A stretch of DNA of 8,488 nucleotides, taken from Desulfobacterales bacterium C00003106. GTDB lineage: Bacteria > Desulfobacterota > Desulfobacteria > Desulfobacterales > C00003106. The translations under genes and the position numbers were made by a program. The DNA lies in the NCBI GenBank assembly GCA_001751015.1, contig MAXM01000317.1, positions 1 to 8,488 of the forward strand. The letters are read 5' to 3'. Below, piece by piece: positions 1 to 6,659 of the stretch (within the stretch, counting starts at the first letter, position 1; every line of letters begins with the position of its first letter). The notes beneath the pieces are model-generated. The model saw only the letters and a program-made list of their open reading frames with translations, made no database searches and had not been told where the DNA came from.

Positions 1-21
1 GATTATATCATAGAGACAGCT

Positions 22-837
22 TTAGTTCACCCGGTATTTGTCCATGTACCCTCTTGGCGTGATCATGAAATCCTCGAAGATGTATGATTTACTGCTTCCG
101 ACAATCACGATGGTCTGCATGTCCACGTCCATTGTATGCATCTCGAACAGGGTGGCGATCCGCGCCTGCTGTCCTGACCGCATGGCCTTGTTCACCACAC
201 CTACAGGTGTATCCCTGTCTCGATACCTGAGCAGAATTGCCTGCGCGGCCTCCAACTGCCAGTCCCGTTTCCTGCTTTTCGGGTTGTAAAGGACAATCAC
301 GAAATCGGCCTGTGCAGCATGCGTCAGGCGATCGGCGATGACTTCCCACGGCGTGAGCAGGTCGCTCAGACTCACGGAAACAAAATCGTGCATCAAGGGC
401 GCCCCAACAAGGGCGGCTCCCGCACAGAGGGCCGGGGTCCCGGGGACTATTTCAACAACAAGGTCATGCGGGCCGGTCTCAGGTCCTCCTTGCCGGGAGA
501 TATGAATCCCTTTCTGTTGACAGACCTCCAGCACAAGCCCTGCCATCCCGTAAATCCCGGCATCTCCGCTCGACACAATGGCCGTATTCCTGCCCTGCAT
601 GGCCTGGTCTATAGCCGCATGCACCCGGTCGATTTCAGCCCGCATACCGGTGGAGATGACCTCCTTGCCTTCAAGCAATTTATCGATAAGCCTGATGTAT
701 GTCTTGTATCCAACAACAACCTGCGCTGAATTGAGGACATCAAGGGCCCTCATAGAAAGATAAGCCAGATCTCCCGGCCCCAGGCTGACTACGCAGAGAC
801 GGTTCGGGCCACGGCCACTGTGACGTTTTTCGCGCAT
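22..837 (-). CDS. cbiH: CbiH, cobalt-precorrin-3B/cobalt-factor III C17-methyltransferase
   Basis: SAM-dependent methyltransferase of the corrin pathway that methylates C17 and contracts the ring (CobJ/CbiH family, tetrapyrrole methylase fold, cytoplasmic). Visible landmarks, counted from the ATG at 837: an N-terminal VVSLGPGD loop, VGYKTY, SSGDAGIYGMAG, GAPLMHDF, SLSDLLTPW, the hallmark LYNPKSRKR, and a C-terminal MITPRGY. The 271 residues are somewhat longer than the enteric protein, partly because of an extra loop of about 13 residues before the PGTPA motif. The frame stays open upstream to another ATG at 894, but that start would overlap the conserved end of CbiG by over 100 bases and would only add an Arg-rich stretch, so I prefer 837. 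Neither start is clear-cut: 837 has no good ribosome binding site, while 894 is preceded by GGGAG and AAGAAG. From 837 the gene overlaps the end of cbiF-cbiG by 49 bases and is the last gene in the window; only 21 bases follow its TAA. The function is secure and the start is uncertain. Confidence 0.93.
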   Translation of the reverse strand: MREKRHSGRGPNRLCVVSLGPGDLAYLSMRALDVLNSAQVVVGYKTYIRLIDKLLEGKEVISTGMRAEIDRVHAAIDQAMQGRNTAIVSSGDAGIYGMAGLVLEVCQQKGIHISRQGGPETGPHDLVVEIVPGTPALCAGAALVGAPLMHDFVSVSLSDLLTPWEVIADRLTHAAQADFVIVLYNPKSRKRDWQLEAAQAILLRYRDRDTPVGVVNKAMRSGQQARIATLFEMHTMDVDMQTIVIVGSSKSYIFEDFMITPRGYMDKYRVN

Positions 838-2645
838 TCTTTCGGCACGAGAAGCCGGTCTGTCCTTGCCCCGAGCAGTGCTGCTGCTTCGCATACGCTT
901 CTTGCTCCCGTGTGTCTTTCAACCAGGCTTGAAGGGGTCTTGATTCCCTCAGTCCGGTTGAGTGCTTCTGATGAATAAAACAGGATCGGGATATCCAATG
1001 CCTGTGCCAGTTCAATAAGGCCGGCCTCATTTTTTTTGATATCAATAGTCGCCAGAGCAAAGAGACTCTTTGGTGAGAGTTGATGCTTGCGAAACACGTC
1101 ATACAGGCACCTCTTGATTTCCTCTTTGTCCGTGCCTCGATTGCACCCAATGCCCGCAACCAGAACCCGTGGCCTCAAGATGAGACAACTTGATGTAATG
1201 GCCCTGATTTCATCGCCCACATAGATCATGGGCTGATCTTTGTCCTGGCCCGAACCCTCCCCATTCAAGGGGGAAGACAGGGCTGGAGTGAGAGTGGATA
1301 CCGGCAACGCATTTTTCAGAAGGCCGTATGGATCAAGGATCTCTATGCGTTTTTCTTCAAGGAGGGCCATGTTAATGATCTTGATCGCATCAGTATTTTC
1401 AATGATCATCTCGGATTGTTCGGCTATAAGATCGATGCTCGGAAGATCATTTACGTCTGTGGCCGTGGTGATCACCGGCTCGGCGCCCACAATTCCTCCG
1501 ATTTGCCTTGCAAGCGCATTTGCCCCGCCCAGGTGTCCCGCAAGCAGGCTGATACAATGACTCGCTTTCTCATCCAGCACAACAACAGCAGGGTCTATGG
1601 TCTTATCCCTGATAAGGGAGGCAATCATTCTTACCACAATCCCCGTGGCCATGATAAAGATGTGGCCCTTGTATTGATTGAAAGACTCTGCGAGCTTGAC
1701 CTTCAAACTCTTGAATCGAAGGCCGGAGACCTCATCACCTGCCAACCGGTCAGACATATACAGGTCAACTCCGTCCAGTCCCTTCATGACCTGTCGGGCC
1801 AATGTCATGCCACCGGGAGTAATCGCCCAAATGGCATACTGACTTGTCCGTGCCTTTGGCGCCTGTCGGGTTCCTTCCCTGAAACTGTGGGAGAACTTCT
1901 TGTCATAAAGTTTTGACCTTTCCCTGAGTCCGGCTTCCCTTACTTTAAGCGCTTTTCCGACTATAATCAATGCCTGCCTGGTGATACCCTTGTTGCGAAC
2001 CACGTCGGGCAAGTCCTTTATCGTAGTGCGGATGATCTCTTCGTCAGGCTGGCTCACCCTGTAGGCCACGACCGCCGGGGCGTCATCTCCGTAAGCCTCG
2101 CCCAGAATACCGGCAACTTCTCGGACCATGGAAATACTCAGATATATGGCCATTGAGGTCTTGTGTGCGGCCAGGCCTTTTAATGACTCGGTTTCAGGGA
2201 CATTTGTCCTTCCTGGCATGCGTGTGAGAATAAGGGTCTGGGCGACCCCGGGCAGCGTATACTCGTGGCCCATGGCAGCAGCGGCTGCAAGAGCGGCGGT
2301 CACGCCGGGAATGATTTCATAAGATACGGAACGTCTTTCCAGTTCCACAATCTGTTCGCCAATCGCACCATAGAGGCCTGGATCTCCGGAGTGGAGACGG
2401 ACCACCCGTTTTCCTTTGCTGTGGGCCTTGCACATCCTCGCAATGATCTCATCAAAGGCGAGAGAAGCCGTGTTGATCCTGACAGCCGCAGAGTCCGCCC
2501 ACTTGAGTACTGCATCGGGCACAAGGGACCCGGCATAGAGAATCAGATCAGCCTCCTTGACCGCATTTTTCCCTTTTACCGTAATCAGGTCAGGGTCCCC
2601 CGGCCCGGCGCCCACAAACATGACGGGCTGCGAATTGATGGTCAC
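789..2645 (-). CDS. cbiFG: CbiF-CbiG fusion: cobalt-precorrin-4 C11-methyltransferase plus cobalt-precorrin-5A hydrolase
   Basis: Two consecutive pathway enzymes in one 618-residue chain. Residues about 7-245 are CbiF/CobM, which methylates C11: VGAGPGDPDLIT, LYAGSLVP, RLHSGDPGLYGAIGEQ, PGVTA and the QTLILTR...GRTNVPE...SMAIYLS block are all present. Residues about 268-618 are CbiG, which opens the delta-lactone and releases the two-carbon fragment as acetaldehyde. The CbiG N/central part shows MATGIVVR, ISLLAGHLGGAN and ATDVNDLPSID; the C-terminal part shows VAGIGCNRGT, TIDIKKNEAGL, TPSSLVE, SVCEAAAL and KNVTVAVAR. The start is a GTG at 2645, one base after the cbiE-cbiT stop, with AGGA seven bases upstream. 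Residues 451-466 are coded by a short repeat that appears inserted in frame between the central and C-terminal CbiG domains. Product transfer within one chain is plausible but inferred. Both catalytic halves look intact. Confidence 0.95.
   Translation of the reverse strand: MTINSQPVMFVGAGPGDPDLITVKGKNAVKEADLILYAGSLVPDAVLKWADSAAVRINTASLAFDEIIARMCKAHSKGKRVVRLHSGDPGLYGAIGEQIVELERRSVSYEIIPGVTAALAAAAAMGHEYTLPGVAQTLILTRMPGRTNVPETESLKGLAAHKTSMAIYLSISMVREVAGILGEAYGDDAPAVVAYRVSQPDEEIIRTTIKDLPDVVRNKGITRQALIIVGKALKVREAGLRERSKLYDKKFSHSFREGTRQAPKARTSQYAIWAITPGGMTLARQVMKGLDGVDLYMSDRLAGDEVSGLRFKSLKVKLAESFNQYKGHIFIMATGIVVRMIASLIRDKTIDPAVVVLDEKASHCISLLAGHLGGANALARQIGGIVGAEPVITTATDVNDLPSIDLIAEQSEMIIENTDAIKIINMALLEEKRIEILDPYGLLKNALPVSTLTPALSSPLNGEGSGQDKDQPMIYVGDEIRAITSSCLILRPRVLVAGIGCNRGTDKEEIKRCLYDVFRKHQLSPKSLFALATIDIKKNEAGLIELAQALDIPILFYSSEALNRTEGIKTPSSLVERHTGARSVCEAAALLGARTDRLLVPKECAKNVTVAVARTVSA
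1248..1296. repeat. Short GC-rich interspersed repeat read in frame inside CbiG
   Basis: Read on the minus strand, this stretch translates as TLTPALSSPLNGEGSG (residues 451-466 of the CbiF-CbiG protein). The DNA has a CTCACTCCAGCCCTG head followed by an imperfect hairpin of CTTCCCCC and GGGGAGGG around TTGAAT. This closely resembles the widespread small bacterial repeat whose translations read L-T-P-A-L-S...G-E-G, which is usually intergenic and sometimes enters genes in frame. It sits in the linker between the central and C-terminal CbiG domains, where an insertion is likely to be tolerated. The family assignment comes from memory of the motif; other copies in this genome cannot be seen from one window. 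Confidence 0.7.
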
Positions 2646-2646
2646 A

Positions 2647-3903
2647 TCAAAGTCCTTTCTCCAACTTCAAACCACTCACAATCCAGACGGGATTCAGGGC
2701 CTCCAGTCTCTCGCCGAATGGCATGGTCCTGCCACGGCTGACCTGGACCTGGATCACCTCTGCTGCGAATCCAAGTCTTTTCAAGAGGGTCATGGCGCCA
2801 TCGAGACTCGCAAGGAGAATGGTATTAACAACCATGACGTCACCCGGCTTCAGATGGCTTGCCGCCGCCTTGATAATGGGAAGCAGGTCTTTCCCGCCCC
2901 CTCCGATAAAGATACGATCAGGCGGAGACAGTCCCTCTAATCCATCAGGGAGTCTTGCCTGAACGATCTCAAGGTTTCTCACCTTGAATCGCTTCCTGTT
3001 CTGCCGGATGTGGAAAATACGCTGGGGATCTTGTTCTACGGCAATGACCTTGCCGCCCCTGAGCAGAAGCGAGGCCTCAATGGCCACTGATCCGCTTCCC
3101 GCGCCGAGGTCCCATAATGTCAGGCCCGGCCAGAGGCGAAGTTTGGATATGGAAACAGCCCTTACCTCAGCCTTTGTTATGAGTTCTGTTTCGTGCAGAT
3201 AGCACCCTTCGGGCATGCCTATCTGAAGTCTCAGCCTGCCGTTGCGATCAAGAGGAAGAGCGGGATCTCTGTCAGAGGTCAGGGATTTTCGCACAACAAC
3301 CACATTGAGCGCTGCAAATGTCCTGTTTGCCGCTTCCGCCGGTAAATACCAGGCCACATGTTCGTCAGGCGCGCCAAGGTTTTCCAGGACACACATCCGG
3401 GCCTGTTCATACCCCGCTTTAATCAATTGCCTGGCCAGCCATGCAGGTGTCGTCTTTGAATCCGTAAAAAGAACGACCTTTGGACTTACCGCCACAGCAT
3501 CAAGAAATGAGTTTTCCGGACGTCTGCCATGGAGGCTCACGACCACGGCATCATCCCATCGCTCTTTGATCCGGCTGAAGGCCGCTGCCACACTCGATAT
3601 ATTAGGATGGATCACTACGTTTTCCGTCCCAAGGGACTCCACGAGCAAAGGGGCGATGCCAAAAAAATTCGGATCTCCCGATGCCAGGACAACAACCAGT
3701 TTCTCCCTCATCTCGATCCTGATGTGCCGGATAAGGCCGCGCATGTCACGGGTGATCCTTTTTTTTTCGGCCGGGTGATCCTTGAAACAGGCCAGATGTC
3801 TGCGCCCTCCTGCGAGTATCTGCGCTTGGCTGATGATCTTGTGGTGCCTCGCCGTGAGATCCTCCGGACCAAGGCCCATACCTATCACATGGACTGGAAT
3901 CAT
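2647..3903 (-). CDS. cbiET: CbiE-CbiT fusion: cobalt-precorrin-7 C5-methyltransferase and cobalt-precorrin-6B C15-methyltransferase (decarboxylating)
   Basis: A CobL-type bifunctional protein of 418 residues. The N-terminal half (to about residue 205) is CbiE, a tetrapyrrole methylase acting at C5: VHVIGMGLGPEDL, LAGGRRHL, VVLASGDPNFFGIA, ISSVAAAFSRI and VVSLHGRR. The C-terminal half (from about residue 225) is CbiT, a Rossmann-fold methyltransferase that methylates C15 and decarboxylates the C12 acetate side chain: GCYLHETELITKAEVR, the SAM motif WDLGAGSGSVAIE, AVEQDP and DRIFIGGGG. I chose the ATG at 3903 because it gives the usual MIPVHVIG start. A GTG at 3924 would add seven residues and overlap cbiL by eight bases, and it has no properly spaced ribosome binding site. 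A run of nine A on the coding strand (3767-3759) lies in the CbiE half and keeps the frame. The stop is one base upstream of the cbiF-cbiG start. Confidence 0.95.
   Translation of the reverse strand: MIPVHVIGMGLGPEDLTARHHKIISQAQILAGGRRHLACFKDHPAEKKRITRDMRGLIRHIRIEMREKLVVVLASGDPNFFGIAPLLVESLGTENVVIHPNISSVAAAFSRIKERWDDAVVVSLHGRRPENSFLDAVAVSPKVVLFTDSKTTPAWLARQLIKAGYEQARMCVLENLGAPDEHVAWYLPAEAANRTFAALNVVVVRKSLTSDRDPALPLDRNGRLRLQIGMPEGCYLHETELITKAEVRAVSISKLRLWPGLTLWDLGAGSGSVAIEASLLLRGGKVIAVEQDPQRIFHIRQNRKRFKVRNLEIVQARLPDGLEGLSPPDRIFIGGGGKDLLPIIKAAASHLKPGDVMVVNTILLASLDGAMTLLKRLGFAAEVIQVQVSRGRTMPFGERLEALNPVWIVSGLKLEKGL
2653..2656 (-). promoter_or_regulatory. Ribosome binding site of cbiF-cbiG
   Basis: On the minus strand, AGGA (within GGAGAAAGGA) lies seven bases before the GTG at 2645. 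An ATG overlapping that GTG is in another frame, so this spacing decides for the GTG. The site lies inside the last codons of cbiE-cbiT, consistent with coupled translation. Confidence 0.65.
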
Positions 3904-3916
3904 AGCATTCTTCAGT

Positions 3917-4648
3917 CTATCCACCTGACATAGTCAGGTCATTCTTAATGATGAGCATGGTAAGGTAATTCTGCTTTGCGTCTTTGATTTTTCTGATATC
4001 GGTCGTAATCCTTTCATCGGGTTGACCGCAGGAGCTTATGCAGACTGTATTCCCGACCAAATCCATCTCCTCGATGGCCGAATGGATATCCTGAAAACTA
4101 CGATATGTCTTTAACATCACGATGTTTTCGGCCTGACTGCCAAGTCTCCTCAGGTGTTCGCCTCCTTTTGCCCCTGAAAGAATCAGGAGAGACTCTTCGC
4201 CCTCGGCCAGGGGGACGTTAATCCGGGCTGCAGCGGCCTGGTAAGATGCAATACCCGGAATGGTCCGGATATCAACATGTGACGCTCTTGTTTTCATCTC
4301 CCTTACAATATAACCGTAGGTCGAGTAAGTCAAAGGATCTCCAAGTGTAATGAAGGCCGCGTCCCGGCCCTTTTCAAGCTCCTCTACGATATGGGATGTA
4401 TTCTGCTTCCAGCATTGCCTGAGGGCGTTCCTGTCTGAAGTCATAGGGAACGAAAGCCTGATGACGGGTGTCCCGTCAGGCAGATGAGGCGCGGCAATTT
4501 TCATGGCAATGCTATGAGTGTTGGCAGAAGACGCTGCTGCAAAAATGGTATGCACACTGCGAAGGATACGTACCGCCTTAAGCGATATGAGCTCCGGGTC
4601 ACCAGGACCGACCCCGACCCCAAAAAATCTCCCTGTTTTCTGTTTCAT
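3917..4648 (-). CDS. cbiL: CbiL, cobalt-factor II / cobalt-precorrin-2 C20-methyltransferase
   Basis: SAM-dependent methyltransferase (CobI/CbiL family) that adds the C20 methyl group at the start of the corrin branch. The 243 residues match the usual family length. Visible motifs are GVGVGPGDPELISLKA near the N-terminus, IRLSFPMTSD, the SAM-site GDPLTYSTYGYI (about 103-114), PGIASYQAAAARI (about 131-143), LKTYRS and the SSCGQPDE loop. The ATG at 4648 shares one base with the cbiC stop (TAATG), with AGAGGAAG seven bases upstream, so translational coupling to cbiC is likely. I infer the cobalt-containing substrate, rather than metal-free precorrin-2, from the CbiG-type pathway around it; sequence alone does not separate the two forms. 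Confidence 0.94.
   Translation of the reverse strand: MKQKTGRFFGVGVGPGDPELISLKAVRILRSVHTIFAAASSANTHSIAMKIAAPHLPDGTPVIRLSFPMTSDRNALRQCWKQNTSHIVEELEKGRDAAFITLGDPLTYSTYGYIVREMKTRASHVDIRTIPGIASYQAAAARINVPLAEGEESLLILSGAKGGEHLRRLGSQAENIVMLKTYRSFQDIHSAIEEMDLVGNTVCISSCGQPDERITTDIRKIKDAKQNYLTMLIIKNDLTMSGG
3923..3939. repeat. Perfect 7-base inverted repeat at the cbiL/cbiE-cbiT junction
   Basis: ACCTGAC and GTCAGGT are exact reverse complements separated by ATA. In the mRNA this would form a tight 7-base-pair hairpin with a three-base loop, covering the last codons of cbiL and ending just before the ATG at 3903. It includes the alternative GTG at 3924. It could modulate initiation of cbiE-cbiT or stabilise a processed end, but such a short repeat may be chance. 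Confidence 0.4.
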
Positions 4649-5286
4649 TATGTAGCTTCCTCTATGGCAAGTTTAATCAGGGCGTTCACTACGCTGGCAG
4701 CCACATTAGAGCCCCCTTTGCGGCCAAGATTGGAGATAAACGGGACCCCGGCATTCAGAAGAGCCGTCTTGGATTCGGCGGCATTCACAAAGCCGACAGG
4801 GAGTCCGATGACTAAGGCAGGGCGTGCAACTCCCTGTTCCAGCAAATCCGTAAGTCTCAAGAGTGCCGTTGGAGCGTTCCCGATGGTATATATGCCGTCG
4901 GTCGTAAACAGAGCCCCATGGTCGGCTGCGGCTGCGGCCCGGGTGATCCCGGTCTCTTTCGACTTTCTGATAACAGCCGGTTCATTCATAAAGCAGAATA
5001 CTTTGACTCCAAAGGATTCCAAATCGGCCTTGCGAATTCCCGCCCTGACCATTTCCGTGTCGGTGACGATATTCTGACCCTGCCTGATTGCACGGATACC
5101 GGCCCGGATGGCCTCAGGATGAAATCGGACCGTCCTGATATAGTCAAAGTCGGCAGTGGTGTGTATCATTCTTCTCACGATGGTCCATTGGTCGTGCGGA
5201 AAACCGTGATCACCCGCCTCGTTGTCTATGATCTTGAAGCTTCGCTTTTCAATCTCGTCCGGTTTCATCGGTATGATCAATCCCAT
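4648..5286 (-). CDS. cbiC: CbiC, cobalt-precorrin-8 methylmutase
   Basis: Moves the methyl group from C11 to C12 to give cobyrinate (CobH/CbiC family). The 212-residue product has the expected length and conserved blocks: KPDEIEKRSFKII near the start, RRMIHTTADF with the likely catalytic His at residue 42, RFHPEAIRAG, IVTDTEMVRAGI, GNAPTALL, LPVGFVNAAESK and GRKGGSNVAAS. The ATG at 5286 is chosen because AAAGG lies five bases upstream and the protein then starts at its usual place. An ATG at 5325 would add 13 unconserved residues and a 77-base overlap with cbiA. With the chosen start the overlap with the cbiA end is 38 bases. It ends in TAATG shared with cbiL. Confidence 0.95.
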   Translation of the reverse strand: MGLIIPMKPDEIEKRSFKIIDNEAGDHGFPHDQWTIVRRMIHTTADFDYIRTVRFHPEAIRAGIRAIRQGQNIVTDTEMVRAGIRKADLESFGVKVFCFMNEPAVIRKSKETGITRAAAAADHGALFTTDGIYTIGNAPTALLRLTDLLEQGVARPALVIGLPVGFVNAAESKTALLNAGVPFISNLGRKGGSNVAASVVNALIKLAIEEAT

Positions 5287-6646
5287 CTTGACCTTTCGAG
5301 CAGAGGCGAACAAAGTTCTCGGCAAGCTCGGGGTTACTGCCGAAATGAAGATGTACGTAACTACCCAAGGTATTGTTCACGACAAAGCCTTCTGAATATC
5401 TGCTCCTCCCTCTGCGATTTGCAATGCTGTAAGCAAGTTTCACACCCATCGGCCCTTCAATCATTTCGGAGTAATGGAATTCGTGCCCACGGATTACCTG
5501 TCCTATGCTTCCTAAAGGACAGGGCTCAGACAGCCTGACCTCTCTGTATCCCAGGGATTTCAAGCGGGAAATCATGCGTACGGAAAATGGATAAACACCC
5601 GCCATTGGATAGAATCCTCCCTCTGTGTCCTGGATGCCCCGCGAAAGAAAGATTAGCCCTCCGCACTCGGCATAGATAGGGCAGTCCTCTTGTGAAAACC
5701 GCCTGATCTCGTCTTTCAACGAAACGTTCTCAGACAGTCTCCGGGCAAAGAGTTCAGGATACCCGCCACCTAAGTAGAGTCCGCTGATTCTCTCCGGCAG
5801 ACCTTTGTCTCTAAGAGGCGAAAAGAAGACGAGTTCGGCGCCAAACGATTCAAGGATCTCCAGGTTGTCTTTATAGTAGAAGCAAAACGCCTCATCCCGT
5901 GCCACTCCGATGCGCACACGATAGCGGTTGTTTGAAGGAATAGAGACCGGCTCTTTTCCCGGAACGTCTGCAAGGCGTGCCAGGATCGTCTCCAGGTCGA
6001 TCGATTTTTCCACTACATCCGCAAGGCGTTCAATATAATCCGATGACAGAGGATTCTCCTCGTTCGTCACGAGTCCGAGGTGCCTTTCGGGCAACGCCAG
6101 GTCCGGTTCTCGCGGCAGCCCGCCAAGGCAGGGCGCCTCTACGTTTCCGGCCATGGCCTCTTTCAGATATGCCAGGTGCGTGGGGCTCCCGACGCGGTTA
6201 AAGACCACTCCTGCAAGATCAAGGGCCTGATCAAAATTTTCAAATCCATAGATCAAGGCGGCAGCGCTCCGCGCCATAGACCTTGCGTCCACTACAAGGA
6301 CAACCGGGATGCCGAGCCACTTTGCCATCTCGGCAGTGGACCCCGCCTCGGTCCTGCCGTCATAACCATCAAACAGGCCCATTACGCCTTCGACAACGGC
6401 AAGGTCAAAACCGGGCACGCATCTCTCAAAGGTCTTACTGTTGTATTCCCTGGTGAGCATCCATCCGTCGAGATTCCTGCTCACAGCGCCACAGACCTGC
6501 CTGTGGTAACCCGGATCAATAAAATCAGGACCAACTTTGAAACCGCAGACCTTAAGCCCCCGCCTCCTGAACGCAGCCATCAGCCCAAGAGAAACCGTTG
6601 TCTTTCCGGACCCGCTATGGGTCCCTGCTAATACAATCCCTTTTAT
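5249..6646 (-). CDS. cbiA: CbiA, cobyrinate a,c-diamide synthase, with an apparent ATA start
   Basis: Glutamine- and ATP-dependent amidation of the a and c side chains of cobyrinate. The ATP-binding half shows a P-loop (AGTHSGSGKTT), FKVGPDFIDPGYH, NLDGWM and EGVMGLFDG. The C-terminal class I glutamine amidotransferase half shows LYLGGGYPELFA, the nucleophile in YAECGGLIFL (Cys328 in this numbering) and a C-terminal HLH motif (His434). At 465 residues it has full family length. The oddity is the start. The first in-frame ATG (6580) falls after the P-loop and would delete it, and between the upstream in-frame TGA and the P-loop there is no ATG, GTG or TTG. The codon at the expected position (6646-6644) is ATA, followed by KGIVLAGTHSG, and an AGGAG lies exactly six bases before it. 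I therefore annotate from the ATA, as a rare non-canonical start, a recent mutation, or a base error in the sequence. Confidence 0.93.
   Translation of the reverse strand: MKGIVLAGTHSGSGKTTVSLGLMAAFRRRGLKVCGFKVGPDFIDPGYHRQVCGAVSRNLDGWMLTREYNSKTFERCVPGFDLAVVEGVMGLFDGYDGRTEAGSTAEMAKWLGIPVVLVVDARSMARSAAALIYGFENFDQALDLAGVVFNRVGSPTHLAYLKEAMAGNVEAPCLGGLPREPDLALPERHLGLVTNEENPLSSDYIERLADVVEKSIDLETILARLADVPGKEPVSIPSNNRYRVRIGVARDEAFCFYYKDNLEILESFGAELVFFSPLRDKGLPERISGLYLGGGYPELFARRLSENVSLKDEIRRFSQEDCPIYAECGGLIFLSRGIQDTEGGFYPMAGVYPFSVRMISRLKSLGYREVRLSEPCPLGSIGQVIRGHEFHYSEMIEGPMGVKLAYSIANRRGRSRYSEGFVVNNTLGSYVHLHFGSNPELAENFVRLCSKGQDGIDHTDETGRD
5292..5296 (-). promoter_or_regulatory. Ribosome binding site of cbiC
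   Basis: AAAGG on the minus strand lies five bases before the ATG at 5286, inside the 3' end of cbiA. It favours this start over the ATG at 5325. Confidence 0.55.
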
Positions 6647-6652
6647 CTCTCA

Positions 6653-6657
6653 CTCCT
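6653..6657 (-). promoter_or_regulatory. Ribosome binding site of cbiA pointing at an ATA codon
   Basis: AGGAG on the minus strand, six bases upstream of the ATA at 6646-6644. This is ideal spacing for that codon and too close for any other in-frame start. It sits three bases outside the end of the foldback repeat. Confidence 0.7.
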
Positions 6658-6659
6658 AA

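Noticed and set aside
1..21. Terminator or downstream gene start after cbiH
   Set aside because: Only 21 bases remain, with no hairpin; an ATG there is followed at once by a stop codon.
838..894. Longer CbiH start at the ATG at 894
   Set aside because: It adds an Arg-rich unconserved stretch and overlaps the conserved end of CbiG by over 100 bases; kept only as an alternative although its GGGAG is better placed than anything before 837.
6615..6653. GTG at 6653 as the cbiA start with a frameshift
   Set aside because: It is in the wrong frame, reaches TAG after 12 codons, and its upstream sequence lacks a spaced ribosome binding site; the ATA with AGGAG fits better.
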